A stretch of 13,719 bases of DNA from Phyllobacteriaceae bacterium (GTDB taxonomy: Bacteria; Pseudomonadota; Alphaproteobacteria; Rhizobiales; Ancalomicrobiaceae), in the NCBI GenBank assembly GCA_012517025.1, contig JAAYVT010000498.1, positions 1-13,719 on the forward strand. Direction: 5' to 3'. A program made the translations under genes and the position numbers. This document shows positions 1 through 6,013 of the stretch, piece by piece (position 1 is the stretch's first letter; every line of letters begins with the position of its first letter). Below the pieces are notes generated by a model. It did no database searches and was not told the DNA's origin. It was given only the letters and a program-made list of their open reading frames with translations.

Positions 1-413
1 CCTACGTGATCCAGATGACCGGACCGCAAGTGTCGAGCGGTCTCGCGTCCCATCTGTTGCAGCCGCTGACGGCCGCGCTCGGCCGGGCCGGTCTCGTCCC
101 TCGCGGCGGACCGGACGCGGAGTACGCGGTGATCGTCGACACCTCGTCGGACGTCGGCGCATGGTACGGGACGGGGTCGGCGCGGCGATGGCTTTATACG
201 CGCGAAGTGCTGATCGACATGGGCTCACAAGCGGCGATGGAGAAGCGCCCCTACGGCGCCCGTCGCGGCGTCGCCTCCCGTCTGCGCACGCCGGACGAGG
301 ACCGCACCGACGAATACGCCTGCCTCGTCGATCTCGCCGTGGCCGACATCGCCGCCCACGGCGTTCCGAAGCGACGCCGCACGATCGACGGCGCCGCCTG
401 CGCGCGGCCCTGA
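1..413 (+). CDS. C-terminal part of an unrecognised protein (5' end outside the window)
   Basis: The reading frame is open from the left edge and ends in TGA at 411–413. The GTG at position 6 is only the first possible start codon inside the window; the codon before it (TAC) is also open, so the real start probably lies upstream. About 136 residues are visible. They begin YVIQMTGPQVSSGLASHLLQ and contain a short hydrophobic strand-like stretch (YAVIVDTSSDVGAWYG), then WLYTREVLIDMG, and an acidic helix-like segment (DRTDEYACLVDLAVADIAAH) before a basic tail. I see no membrane segment, no catalytic signature and no family I can name. The frame has normal high-GC codon use and no overlapping better candidate, so I think it is a real gene. 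It converges on bfr with a 47-bp gap holding a hairpin. Function unknown. Confidence 0.6.
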   Translation, partial: YVIQMTGPQVSSGLASHLLQPLTAALGRAGLVPRGGPDAEYAVIVDTSSDVGAWYGTGSARRWLYTREVLIDMGSQAAMEKRPYGARRGVASRLRTPDEDRTDEYACLVDLAVADIAAHGVPKRRRTIDGAACARP

Positions 414-421
414 GTGCGAGT

Positions 422-451
422 CGCGGCGCCCGGATCGCTCCGAACGCCGCG
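422..451. terminator. Bulged hairpin between convergent genes, candidate two-way terminator
   Basis: Bases 422–428 pair with 445–451 (7 bp, GC only). After a CC/AA internal loop, 431–434 pair with 439–442 (CGGA/TCCG) around the loop TCGC. The structure sits between the stop codons of the left-edge gene (413) and bfr (461), where a terminator serving both strands is expected. No T-run follows on either strand, so intrinsic termination is inferred only from stem strength and position. Confidence 0.4.
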
Positions 452-460
452 CGCTTCGGC

Positions 461-940
461 TCAGGACTCGCTCTCGCCGATCTTGGTCTGGGTGTAGAGC
501 GGCAACCCGATTCGACCGACCAGATCGATCTCGGTCTCGAGGAAGTCGATGTGATCCTCCTCGGCCGTCATAACCTTCACGAAGAGATCGCGCGAGACGT
601 AGTCCTTGACGCGCTCGCAATGGGCCGCCGCTTCCTGATAGAGGGCGCGGGCGCCGAGCTCGGCGGCGAGATCGGCCTTCAGGACCTCCTCCACCGTCTC
701 GCCGATCCTCAAAGGATCGAGCACCTGCATGTTCGGGAAGCCTTCGAGGAAGAGAATCCGCGCGGTGAAGGCATCGGCGTGCTCCATCTCCTCGATCGAT
801 TCCTTGCGCCAGACCTTGGCCATCGCCTTCAGGCCCCAGTTGTCGAGGATGCGATAATGGAGCCAATACTGGTTGATGGCGGTCAATTCGCTGCGCAGCG
901 CGCGATTGAGGTAGTCGACGACCTCGGCATCACCCTTCAT
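461..940 (-). CDS. bfr: Bacterioferritin
   Basis: Bacterioferritin is a cytoplasmic 24-subunit shell that oxidises Fe(II) and stores it as a mineral core, with haem b between subunit pairs. The 159-residue protein matches the usual length and is alignable by eye with E. coli Bfr from its first residues (MKGD) onward. All expected ferroxidase-centre ligands are present at the E. coli positions: E18, E51, H54, E94, E127 and H130. The haem-ligating Met52 is present in the ESIEEMEHAD motif, so this is a haem-binding Bfr and not a plain ferritin. The start ATG at 940–938 is preceded by a good ribosome-binding site (GGGAGGG about 6 bases upstream). The frame stays open far upstream, antisense to rnd, but that extension is a high-GC artefact. 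The gene is monocistronic and divergent from rnd, with a candidate iron-responsive operator about 60 bp upstream. No bacterioferritin-associated ferredoxin gene is beside it. Confidence 0.97.
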   Translation of the reverse strand: MKGDAEVVDYLNRALRSELTAINQYWLHYRILDNWGLKAMAKVWRKESIEEMEHADAFTARILFLEGFPNMQVLDPLRIGETVEEVLKADLAAELGARALYQEAAAHCERVKDYVSRDLFVKVMTAEEDHIDFLETEIDLVGRIGLPLYTQTKIGESES

Positions 941-1001
941 GGTGGCCCTCCCGGCAATTGAACGAACACGTCGCGAGGGCGCGCAGGCCTCCCGCGCTTC
1001 A

Positions 1002-1026
1002 GATGCAAATGAATAGCAAATGCATC
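1002..1026. promoter_or_regulatory. Candidate Fur/Mur-type operator upstream of bfr
   Basis: This 25-bp imperfect palindrome has arms GATGCA and TGCATC, with further symmetric TG/CA positions inside. It also contains GCAAATG twice, 11 bp apart. TGCAAAT-rich dyads of this kind are typical of Fur/Mur-family sites in alphaproteobacteria. It is the most A+T-rich patch in the bfr–rnd gap. The minus strand carries a possible extended −10 (TGCTATTCA) inside it, so a bound repressor could block bfr transcription. I do not see an Irr-type ICE dyad here. The site assignment is inference from pattern and from the iron-storage gene beside it. Confidence 0.45.
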
Positions 1027-1171
1027 GAGGTTGTGGAACCGGTCCGGCCATGAGGAATGTTCCCGATCCCCGCGGATCGGTGGGAGGGTGCGTCGTGGCG
1101 TGCGAGGCCGCTTCACCTCCGGCACGCGACGGAGGCGACAACCGGAGGAAACAGGGATATAGAGCGGCCTC

Positions 1172-2353
1172 ATGCAGCTCGTTTCCACCACCGAAGATCT
1201 CGCCGCCGCCTGTGCCCGTCTCGCCGCCCACCCGTTCGTGGCGGTCGACACGGAGTTCCTGCGCGAAACCACCTTCTGGCCGAAGCTGTGCGTTGCTCAG
1301 CTCGCCGGCCCCGACACGGCGGTCGTCGTCGACGCGCTGGCGCCCGGCCTCGACATGGCGCCGCTGCTCGATCTGATGCGCGACGAGACCGTGGTGAAGG
1401 TGTTCCACTCGGGCCGCCAGGACATCGAGATCATCTTCAATCTCGGCGGCTTCGTGCCGCATCCGGTGTTCGACACCCAGGTCGCGGCGATGGTCTGCGG
1501 CTTCGGCGATTCGATCTCCTACGATCAGCTGGTGCAGCGGATCACCGGCACCCACATCGACAAGTCGTCGCGCTTCACCGACTGGACCCGCCGGCCGCTG
1601 ACGCCGAAGCAGTACGACTACGCGCTCTCCGACGTCACCCATCTGCGCGACGTCTATCACGTCCTGAAGAAGCGGCTCGAAGAGCAGGACCGCGCCCACT
1701 GGGTGAGTGAGGAGATGGAGGTTCTGACCTCCGTCGAGACCTACGACCTGAAGCCGGAAAACGCCTGGGAGCGGTTGAAGCTTCGCATCAGGAAACCGAT
1801 CGAACTCGCTGTTCTCAAAGAACTCGCGGCGTGGCGGGAGCGCGAGGCGCGGTCTCGCGACGTGCCGCGCTCGCGCATCCTCAAGGACGACGCGATCTAC
1901 GAGATCGCCGCCGACCAGCCGCGCGACACGGCCGCGCTCGGTAATCTGCGCTCGCTCTCCAAGGGCTACGAGCGCTCGCGTGCCGGCGAGGAGATCCTGG
2001 CCTGCGTGGCGCGCGCGCTGGCGATCCCGAAGGAAGAGCTGCCGACGGTGCCGAAGGGCAAGCCGATGCCGGACGGTGCCGGTGCGGCGGTCGACCTGAT
2101 GAAGGTGCTCTTGAAGCTGGTGTGCGAGAAGAACGGCGTCGCCTCGAAGGTGGTGGCGACCGTCGACGAACTCGACGCCATCGCCGCCGACGACGAGGCC
2201 GACGTCTCCGTGATGAAGGGCTGGCGACGGGAGCTGTTCGGCGAGAAGGCGCTGGAGCTGAAGCACGGCCGCCTCGCCCTCTCCTTCGACGGGCGCAAGG
2301 TGGTGGCGGTGCCGTGCGAGCCGGCGCAGAGAAAGCCTGCGAAGCGGCCCTGA
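1172..2353 (+). CDS. rnd: Ribonuclease D
   Basis: RNase D is a 3'→5' exoribonuclease of the DEDDy family that trims tRNA and other structured RNA precursors. The 393-residue protein has the exonuclease domain first (about residues 1–170). Exo I is in VAVDTEFLRE (D26, E28), Exo II is D84 in VFHSGRQDIE, and Exo III is Y150 and D154 in YDYALSDV, so all four metal-binding acids and the catalytic Tyr are present. An HRDC domain follows at about 209–286 (KPIELAVLKELAAWREREAR onward). The remaining 100 residues are less conserved and may be a second, degenerate HRDC-like fold. An in-frame TAG at 1160–1162 makes ATG 1172 the first possible start. No convincing ribosome-binding site lies close to it; the nearest good GGAGGA is 22 bases upstream. 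The gene is divergent from bfr and convergent with the PAS-like gene. Confidence 0.95.
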   Translation: MQLVSTTEDLAAACARLAAHPFVAVDTEFLRETTFWPKLCVAQLAGPDTAVVVDALAPGLDMAPLLDLMRDETVVKVFHSGRQDIEIIFNLGGFVPHPVFDTQVAAMVCGFGDSISYDQLVQRITGTHIDKSSRFTDWTRRPLTPKQYDYALSDVTHLRDVYHVLKKRLEEQDRAHWVSEEMEVLTSVETYDLKPENAWERLKLRIRKPIELAVLKELAAWREREARSRDVPRSRILKDDAIYEIAADQPRDTAALGNLRSLSKGYERSRAGEEILACVARALAIPKEELPTVPKGKPMPDGAGAAVDLMKVLLKLVCEKNGVASKVVATVDELDAIAADDEADVSVMKGWRRELFGEKALELKHGRLALSFDGRKVVAVPCEPAQRKPAKRP

Positions 2354-2379
2354 TCCCGGTGGAACGACGCAATCGCCGG

Positions 2380-2398
2380 CCGGCGGTTCAGCCGCCGG
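2380..2398. terminator. GC-rich hairpin between convergent rnd and the PAS-like gene
   Basis: CCGGCGG (2380–2386) pairs perfectly with CCGCCGG (2392–2398) around the loop TTCAG. The hairpin lies 27 bp past the rnd stop and includes the minus-strand stop codon (TGA, 2390–2388) of the PAS-like gene in its loop region. It is symmetric, so it could act on both strands. There is no T-run, so the role rests on position and stem strength. Confidence 0.4.
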
Positions 2399-3299
2399 TG
2401 CCGCCGTCGATGAAGTGATAGATCACGAAATGGTCGATCGGCTCGACGACGACGGTGACGCGCCGGCCGTCCGAGCCGGCGCGGAAGGACAGCGTCGAGC
2501 GGCAGTTCGACGGGCTGGTGCCGGTGTCGCCGAGCTGTGACCACCCGGCGACCTCGCGGATCCATTTCCGCAAGTCGGCGATGGTGGAGAGCATCAGACC
2601 GGCCGGCGGCAACCGCAGCAGCGTGCGGGCGCGGGTGTTGACGAGCAGGACCTCCGCCTCGTCGAGCGAGCGCTCGTGCCCGACCGGGCGGGCCGCCGCG
2701 ATCATGCCGATCGGCGAGCGGTCGAAGGTGGCGGTCAGGATGTCGAGCTTGTCGTCGAGCGGCTCGGAATAGGTCATGATGAACTTCGCCTGCTGTTGGT
2801 CGTCGGAGACCAGAGGCAGGGCGACGCGTTCCCAACGGACATGCCTGGCCGAGAATTCGGTCTTGAACTGGACGTAACGCGGCTGCATGTCGCGCAGCGC
2901 GCCGTTGTAGAGATTGAGGAAGGAGGCGGTCATGCCGCCTTCGATCGTCGACAACATCAGGCCGCGGAAGATCTTGCCGTATTTTTCGACCGACTGCGCG
3001 CCCTGGTGGACGTAGATGAAGTCGCTGCCCTGCTGCAGCAGCAGCATCGATTCTTCGAGCCGCGCCTCCTCCTCGCTGCCGTAGAGATCCTTGAGCAGCG
3101 GCGCACGGTCCTTGCGGGCGAGCTTCTGCCAGTATTCGTAGCGATTGCGCAGGATCGGCGAGCGGCAGACATGGGCGATGTCCGCCCCCGACCAAGTCTG
3201 GATGTCGGATCCCGACAGCGACGCCTTGTCGGCGCGGATCGGACGCGACGCGGAGGCGACCGCGAGCTTCGGATTGCTGCGATAGAGTGTGACGGTCAT
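2388..3299 (-). CDS. Protein with two PAS-like domains, function unknown
   Basis: The 303-residue soluble protein has no signal peptide, membrane segment, kinase, GGDEF or DNA-binding motif that I can see. After a variable N-terminus, a helix (RNRYEYWQKLARKDRAPLLKDL, 51–72) precedes a PAS-like unit at about 84–178. Its pattern (SDFIYVHQG, EKYGKIFRG, then WERVALPL and a strand KFIMTYSEPL) resembles rhizobial PAS_5-type proteins. A second fold-sized unit at 185–298 has the same strand logic (SPIGMIAAARP, AEVLLVNTRARTLL, RRVTVVVEPIDHFVIYHFID). The fold assignment is inference from pattern. The ATG at 3299–3297 has only a weak ribosome-binding site (GAGACGA). The gene follows the radical SAM gene on the same strand after 99 bp holding a possible terminator and an AT-rich stretch, so it probably has its own promoter. 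With no output domain it may bind a ligand or a partner protein. Confidence 0.75.
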   Translation of the reverse strand: MTVTLYRSNPKLAVASASRPIRADKASLSGSDIQTWSGADIAHVCRSPILRNRYEYWQKLARKDRAPLLKDLYGSEEEARLEESMLLLQQGSDFIYVHQGAQSVEKYGKIFRGLMLSTIEGGMTASFLNLYNGALRDMQPRYVQFKTEFSARHVRWERVALPLVSDDQQQAKFIMTYSEPLDDKLDILTATFDRSPIGMIAAARPVGHERSLDEAEVLLVNTRARTLLRLPPAGLMLSTIADLRKWIREVAGWSQLGDTGTSPSNCRSTLSFRAGSDGRRVTVVVEPIDHFVIYHFIDGGTGG

Positions 3300-3353
3300 G
3301 AATGTTCGTCTCGAGCGTCCGCCACGGCGGCGACAGAGATCTTGATACGGCGA

Positions 3354-3388
3354 TAATTTTAAAATTTTGCATCCGCCTTCGGTGGCGG
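3354..3388 (-). terminator. Candidate terminator after the KamA-like gene, with AT-rich tail
   Basis: On the minus strand, just past the KamA-like stop, CCGCC and GGCGG pair (3388–3384 with 3377–3373, six-base loop). They are followed by ATGCAAAATTTTAAAATTAT. The T-run starts eight bases after the stem, further than in a classic intrinsic terminator, so this is moderate evidence at best. The tail contains a perfect 12-bp palindrome, AATTTTAAAATT (3355–3366). This AT island, striking in DNA this GC-rich, could instead be or also be the promoter of the PAS-like gene, whose start is about 55 bp further along. Confidence 0.35.
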
Positions 3389-3398
3389 CCGGCCGAGC

Positions 3399-4448
3399 TC
3401 ACTCGTCGTAGCGATGCTCGCGTCCGTCGGGATCGCGCACGGTCCAGCCGACCGTGCCGCCGTCGCTCGTCTTCTCGATCCATTGCGGCCCGAGCGGCAC
3501 CTTGCCGTGGCCGCCGGGGATGTCGAGCACCCAGCTCGGCTGGGCGATGCCGGTCAGCCGGCCGCGCAGCGACCGCATCAACGCCGCCCCCTCCTCGATC
3601 GTCGTGCGGAAACGGGCGGTGCCCTCGGCGCGGTCGAGATGGTGGAGGTAATAGGGCTTCACCCGGAGCGCCACCAGACGGCGGAACAGGGCCTCGAGCA
3701 CGGATGCGTCGGCATTGACGCCGGAAAGCAGCGTCGTCTGGGAGAGCACCGGCACGCCGGCGTCGACGAGGCGGCCGATCGCGCCGCTCGCCGCCTCGGT
3801 CAGCTCGCGGGGGTGGTCGACGTGGATCACCATCCAGGTGGCGAAGCGGCGGCGCAGCAGCCGGGCGGTCGCCTCGCCGATGCGCGCCGGATCGACCACC
3901 GGCACCCGCGAATGGAGCCGCACCACCTCGACGTGGGGGATCGCCTCCAACCGCTCCAGGATCGCGGCGAGGCGGCGATCGGACAACACCAGCGGGTCGC
4001 CGCCGGAGAGGATCACCTCGAAGATCTGCGGATGGGCGGCGACATAGGCGAAGGCCGCGTCGAGATCGGCCTCCGACAGGTTCGCCTCGCCGTGGCCGAC
4101 GCGGTCGCGGCGGAAGCAGAAGCGGCAATAGACCCGGCAGAGGTGGGTCGGCTTCAACAGCACCCGGTCGAAATAGCGATGGGTGACGCCGGAGGCGACC
4201 TCGTGCGGGCCGTCGCCGATCGGATCGACGGTCTCGTCGGGCAGGACGTCGAGTTCCTCGACCGAGGGGACGAATTGCGCCGCGATCGGGTCGGCCGGAT
4301 CGGTCGGATCGATCAGCGCCGCCATCTCGTCGGTGATGGTCAGGGCGAAGCGATCGACGACGCGGGCGAGCGCCGGTGCCGCTTCCGGCGCGATCAGGCC
4401 GGCGGCGACGAGATCGTCGACCCGGCGGATGTCGTCGGCGCAGCTCAT
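3399..4448 (-). CDS. epmB: KamA-family radical SAM protein, EpmB-like lysine 2,3-aminomutase
   Basis: Radical SAM/PLP enzymes of this family move an amino group on lysine. EpmB acts with EpmA to modify elongation factor P; clostridial-type KamA acts on free lysine. The 349-residue length fits EpmB (about 340) better than KamA (about 415). The [4Fe-4S] motif CRVYCRFC supplies C104, C108 and C111. SGGDPL follows at 148–153. The PLP lysine is expected at K316 in LDIPGGHGKVP. D272 (HHLDRAEG) and D309 (VLDIPGG) correspond to the two KamA aspartates that bind the lysine side-chain amine; by my memory of E. coli EpmB the second is not kept there. The ATG (4448–4446) overlaps the ppx stop as ATGA and has no ribosome-binding site of its own, so translation is probably coupled. 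Neither epmA nor efp is in the window, so the EpmB role is inferred. The longer open frame upstream is read-through of high-GC DNA. Confidence 0.85.
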   Translation of the reverse strand: MSCADDIRRVDDLVAAGLIAPEAAPALARVVDRFALTITDEMAALIDPTDPADPIAAQFVPSVEELDVLPDETVDPIGDGPHEVASGVTHRYFDRVLLKPTHLCRVYCRFCFRRDRVGHGEANLSEADLDAAFAYVAAHPQIFEVILSGGDPLVLSDRRLAAILERLEAIPHVEVVRLHSRVPVVDPARIGEATARLLRRRFATWMVIHVDHPRELTEAASGAIGRLVDAGVPVLSQTTLLSGVNADASVLEALFRRLVALRVKPYYLHHLDRAEGTARFRTTIEEGAALMRSLRGRLTGIAQPSWVLDIPGGHGKVPLGPQWIEKTSDGGTVGWTVRDPDGREHRYDE

Positions 4449-6013
4449 GCCGGGCGGATCGCGGTGTCGAGGCCGAACAGCTTGCCGAGTTGGCGGAAGC
4501 GGCGCTGCAACACCTCGCCGTCGAGGTCGGCGAGATGCGACGGCAGGTACATCGCCAGGGTGGCGCCGTCGCGGGTCACGGCGACGTCCGGCAGGATGCC
4601 CGGCATCGCCGCCGACAGGATGAAGGCGACGCGGAAGGTGGCGCCGAGCGCCTTGGCGCGCTCGAGCAGGCGGGCGTCGACGAGGCGGATGAGGCTCGGG
4701 CTCAGCGCGTCGTCGATCAGGCCCATGTGGCGATAGAAATTGGACAACGCCATGAAGGCGCGACCGGGGTGGTCGACGCCGATGAAGGCGGCGTTGGAGA
4801 TGATGTTGAGGCTCTGGGCGCCGCGATAATCGGGGTGCGCCCGCCAACCGATGTCGGCGAGATGGCAGGCGGCACGACGCAGCCGCACCTCCTCCGCCGT
4901 CTCGTCGAGACCGAGGGCGGCGAACATCCGGTCGGTCCAGGCGCCCGTCTCCTCGTTGTGCAGCGGCGAGCGCGAGCGCAGATAGGCGAGCTCCTCGGCG
5001 GCGGTGATCAACGGGTCGCGGAGGCGCTCCTCGGGCGGCAACAGCTCGTAGAGGTGGCCCTCGCGCAAGCCGAGCGCCGACAGCACGACGTCCTTCGGCC
5101 GCCCGGCACGGATCACCTGGGCGAGCACCACGGCGCCGAACGGCAACAGCTCGCGGCGTTGCTTCGACACCGTCTCGATGCGCGGCAACAGCTCCACCGC
5201 GCCGCGACCGACCTCGCGGCAGAGGTCGAGGGCGACTTCGGCCGGCATGGAATAGTTGTGCATCACCCGCAGCGGATAATCGGCCTGGTGCATGTGCAGC
5301 TTGGCGAGCGACCGCCAGGTGCCGCCGACGGCGTAGAAGCTGCGACCGGCGAGTTTCGCCAGCACCGGCGACTTGTCGAGGGCGCTGGCGGCGAGCCGCT
5401 CGGCCTTGCGGATCGAGCCCTCGGCCGCCTCCTGCAGGCGGATGCCGCCGAGCGGATAGGTGAGCCCCTTGCCGATGGTCTCGCCGCGGATGTCGACGAG
5501 CTCGAGCGAGCCGCCGCCGAGATCGCCGGCGACGCCGTTCGCGTCGTGGATGCCGGCGACGATGCCGAGGGCGGCGAGACGCGCCTCGTCGGCGCCGGTC
5601 AGGACCTGCACCTCGACGCCGCAGATGCGCTCCAGTTCGGCGACGAAGGCGGGGCCGTTCTCGGCCTCACGGGCGGCGGCGGTGGCGAGCACGTGCAGCG
5701 AGACGGCGCCGCACTGGTCGGAGACGTGCTTGAAGCGACGGATGGCGGCGAGCGCCTGGGCGAGCGAAGCCTCGGCCAGCCGGCCGGTCTTGGCGAGGCC
5801 CTTGCCGAGGCCCGCCAGCACCTTCTCGTTGAACAACACGCTCGGCGAACGGGTCAGCCGCTCGTAGACGACGAGGCGAACCGAATTCGACCCGATGTCG
5901 ATCACCGCGAGCGGGCCGTAGCCCTGCAGACGCCCGGGGGCGTCGCAGCGGGCGAACAGACCACGCCACCCGTCAGGTTCGGGGCACACGGACGATGTTG
6001 CGGGGTTGATCAT
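4445..6013 (-). CDS. ppx: Exopolyphosphatase / pppGpp phosphohydrolase (Ppx/GppA family)
   Basis: Ppx removes terminal phosphates from polyphosphate; the related GppA hydrolyses pppGpp, and sequence alone does not fully separate the two. The protein (522 residues from ATG 6013) has the actin/Hsp70-like phosphatase fold. The phosphate-1 loop is VIDIGSNS (37–44). GADEARL (140–146) contains the expected catalytic Glu. The phosphate-2 loop is GDLGGGSLEL (163–172), and AVGGTWRSLAKLH (228–240) follows. A C-terminal HD-like helical region holds CHLADIGWRAHPDYR. About 30 residues precede the first domain strand, more than in typical relatives. The start is uncertain: GTG 6031, ATG 6013 and GTG 5989 are all in frame and none has a good ribosome-binding site. 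The first two would overlap the end of ppk by 59 and 41 bases. The position directly after ppk supports polyphosphate turnover. Confidence 0.92.
   Translation of the reverse strand: MINPATSSVCPEPDGWRGLFARCDAPGRLQGYGPLAVIDIGSNSVRLVVYERLTRSPSVLFNEKVLAGLGKGLAKTGRLAEASLAQALAAIRRFKHVSDQCGAVSLHVLATAAAREAENGPAFVAELERICGVEVQVLTGADEARLAALGIVAGIHDANGVAGDLGGGSLELVDIRGETIGKGLTYPLGGIRLQEAAEGSIRKAERLAASALDKSPVLAKLAGRSFYAVGGTWRSLAKLHMHQADYPLRVMHNYSMPAEVALDLCREVGRGAVELLPRIETVSKQRRELLPFGAVVLAQVIRAGRPKDVVLSALGLREGHLYELLPPEERLRDPLITAAEELAYLRSRSPLHNEETGAWTDRMFAALGLDETAEEVRLRRAACHLADIGWRAHPDYRGAQSLNIISNAAFIGVDHPGRAFMALSNFYRHMGLIDDALSPSLIRLVDARLLERAKALGATFRVAFILSAAMPGILPDVAVTRDGATLAMYLPSHLADLDGEVLQRRFRQLGKLFGLDTAIRPA

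Noticed and set aside
461..2266. A single minus-strand frame of about 600 codons joining bfr to sequence antisense to rnd.
   Set aside because: Only the last 159 codons encode Bfr, which begins at a well-placed ATG with a ribosome-binding site. The rest is arginine/histidine-rich shadow of rnd caused by scarcity of stop codons in GC-rich DNA.
3399..4847. A longer start for the KamA-like protein inside ppx.
   Set aside because: The extra 133 residues are shadow sequence of ppx. ATG 4448 in the ATGA overlap gives the normal EpmB length.
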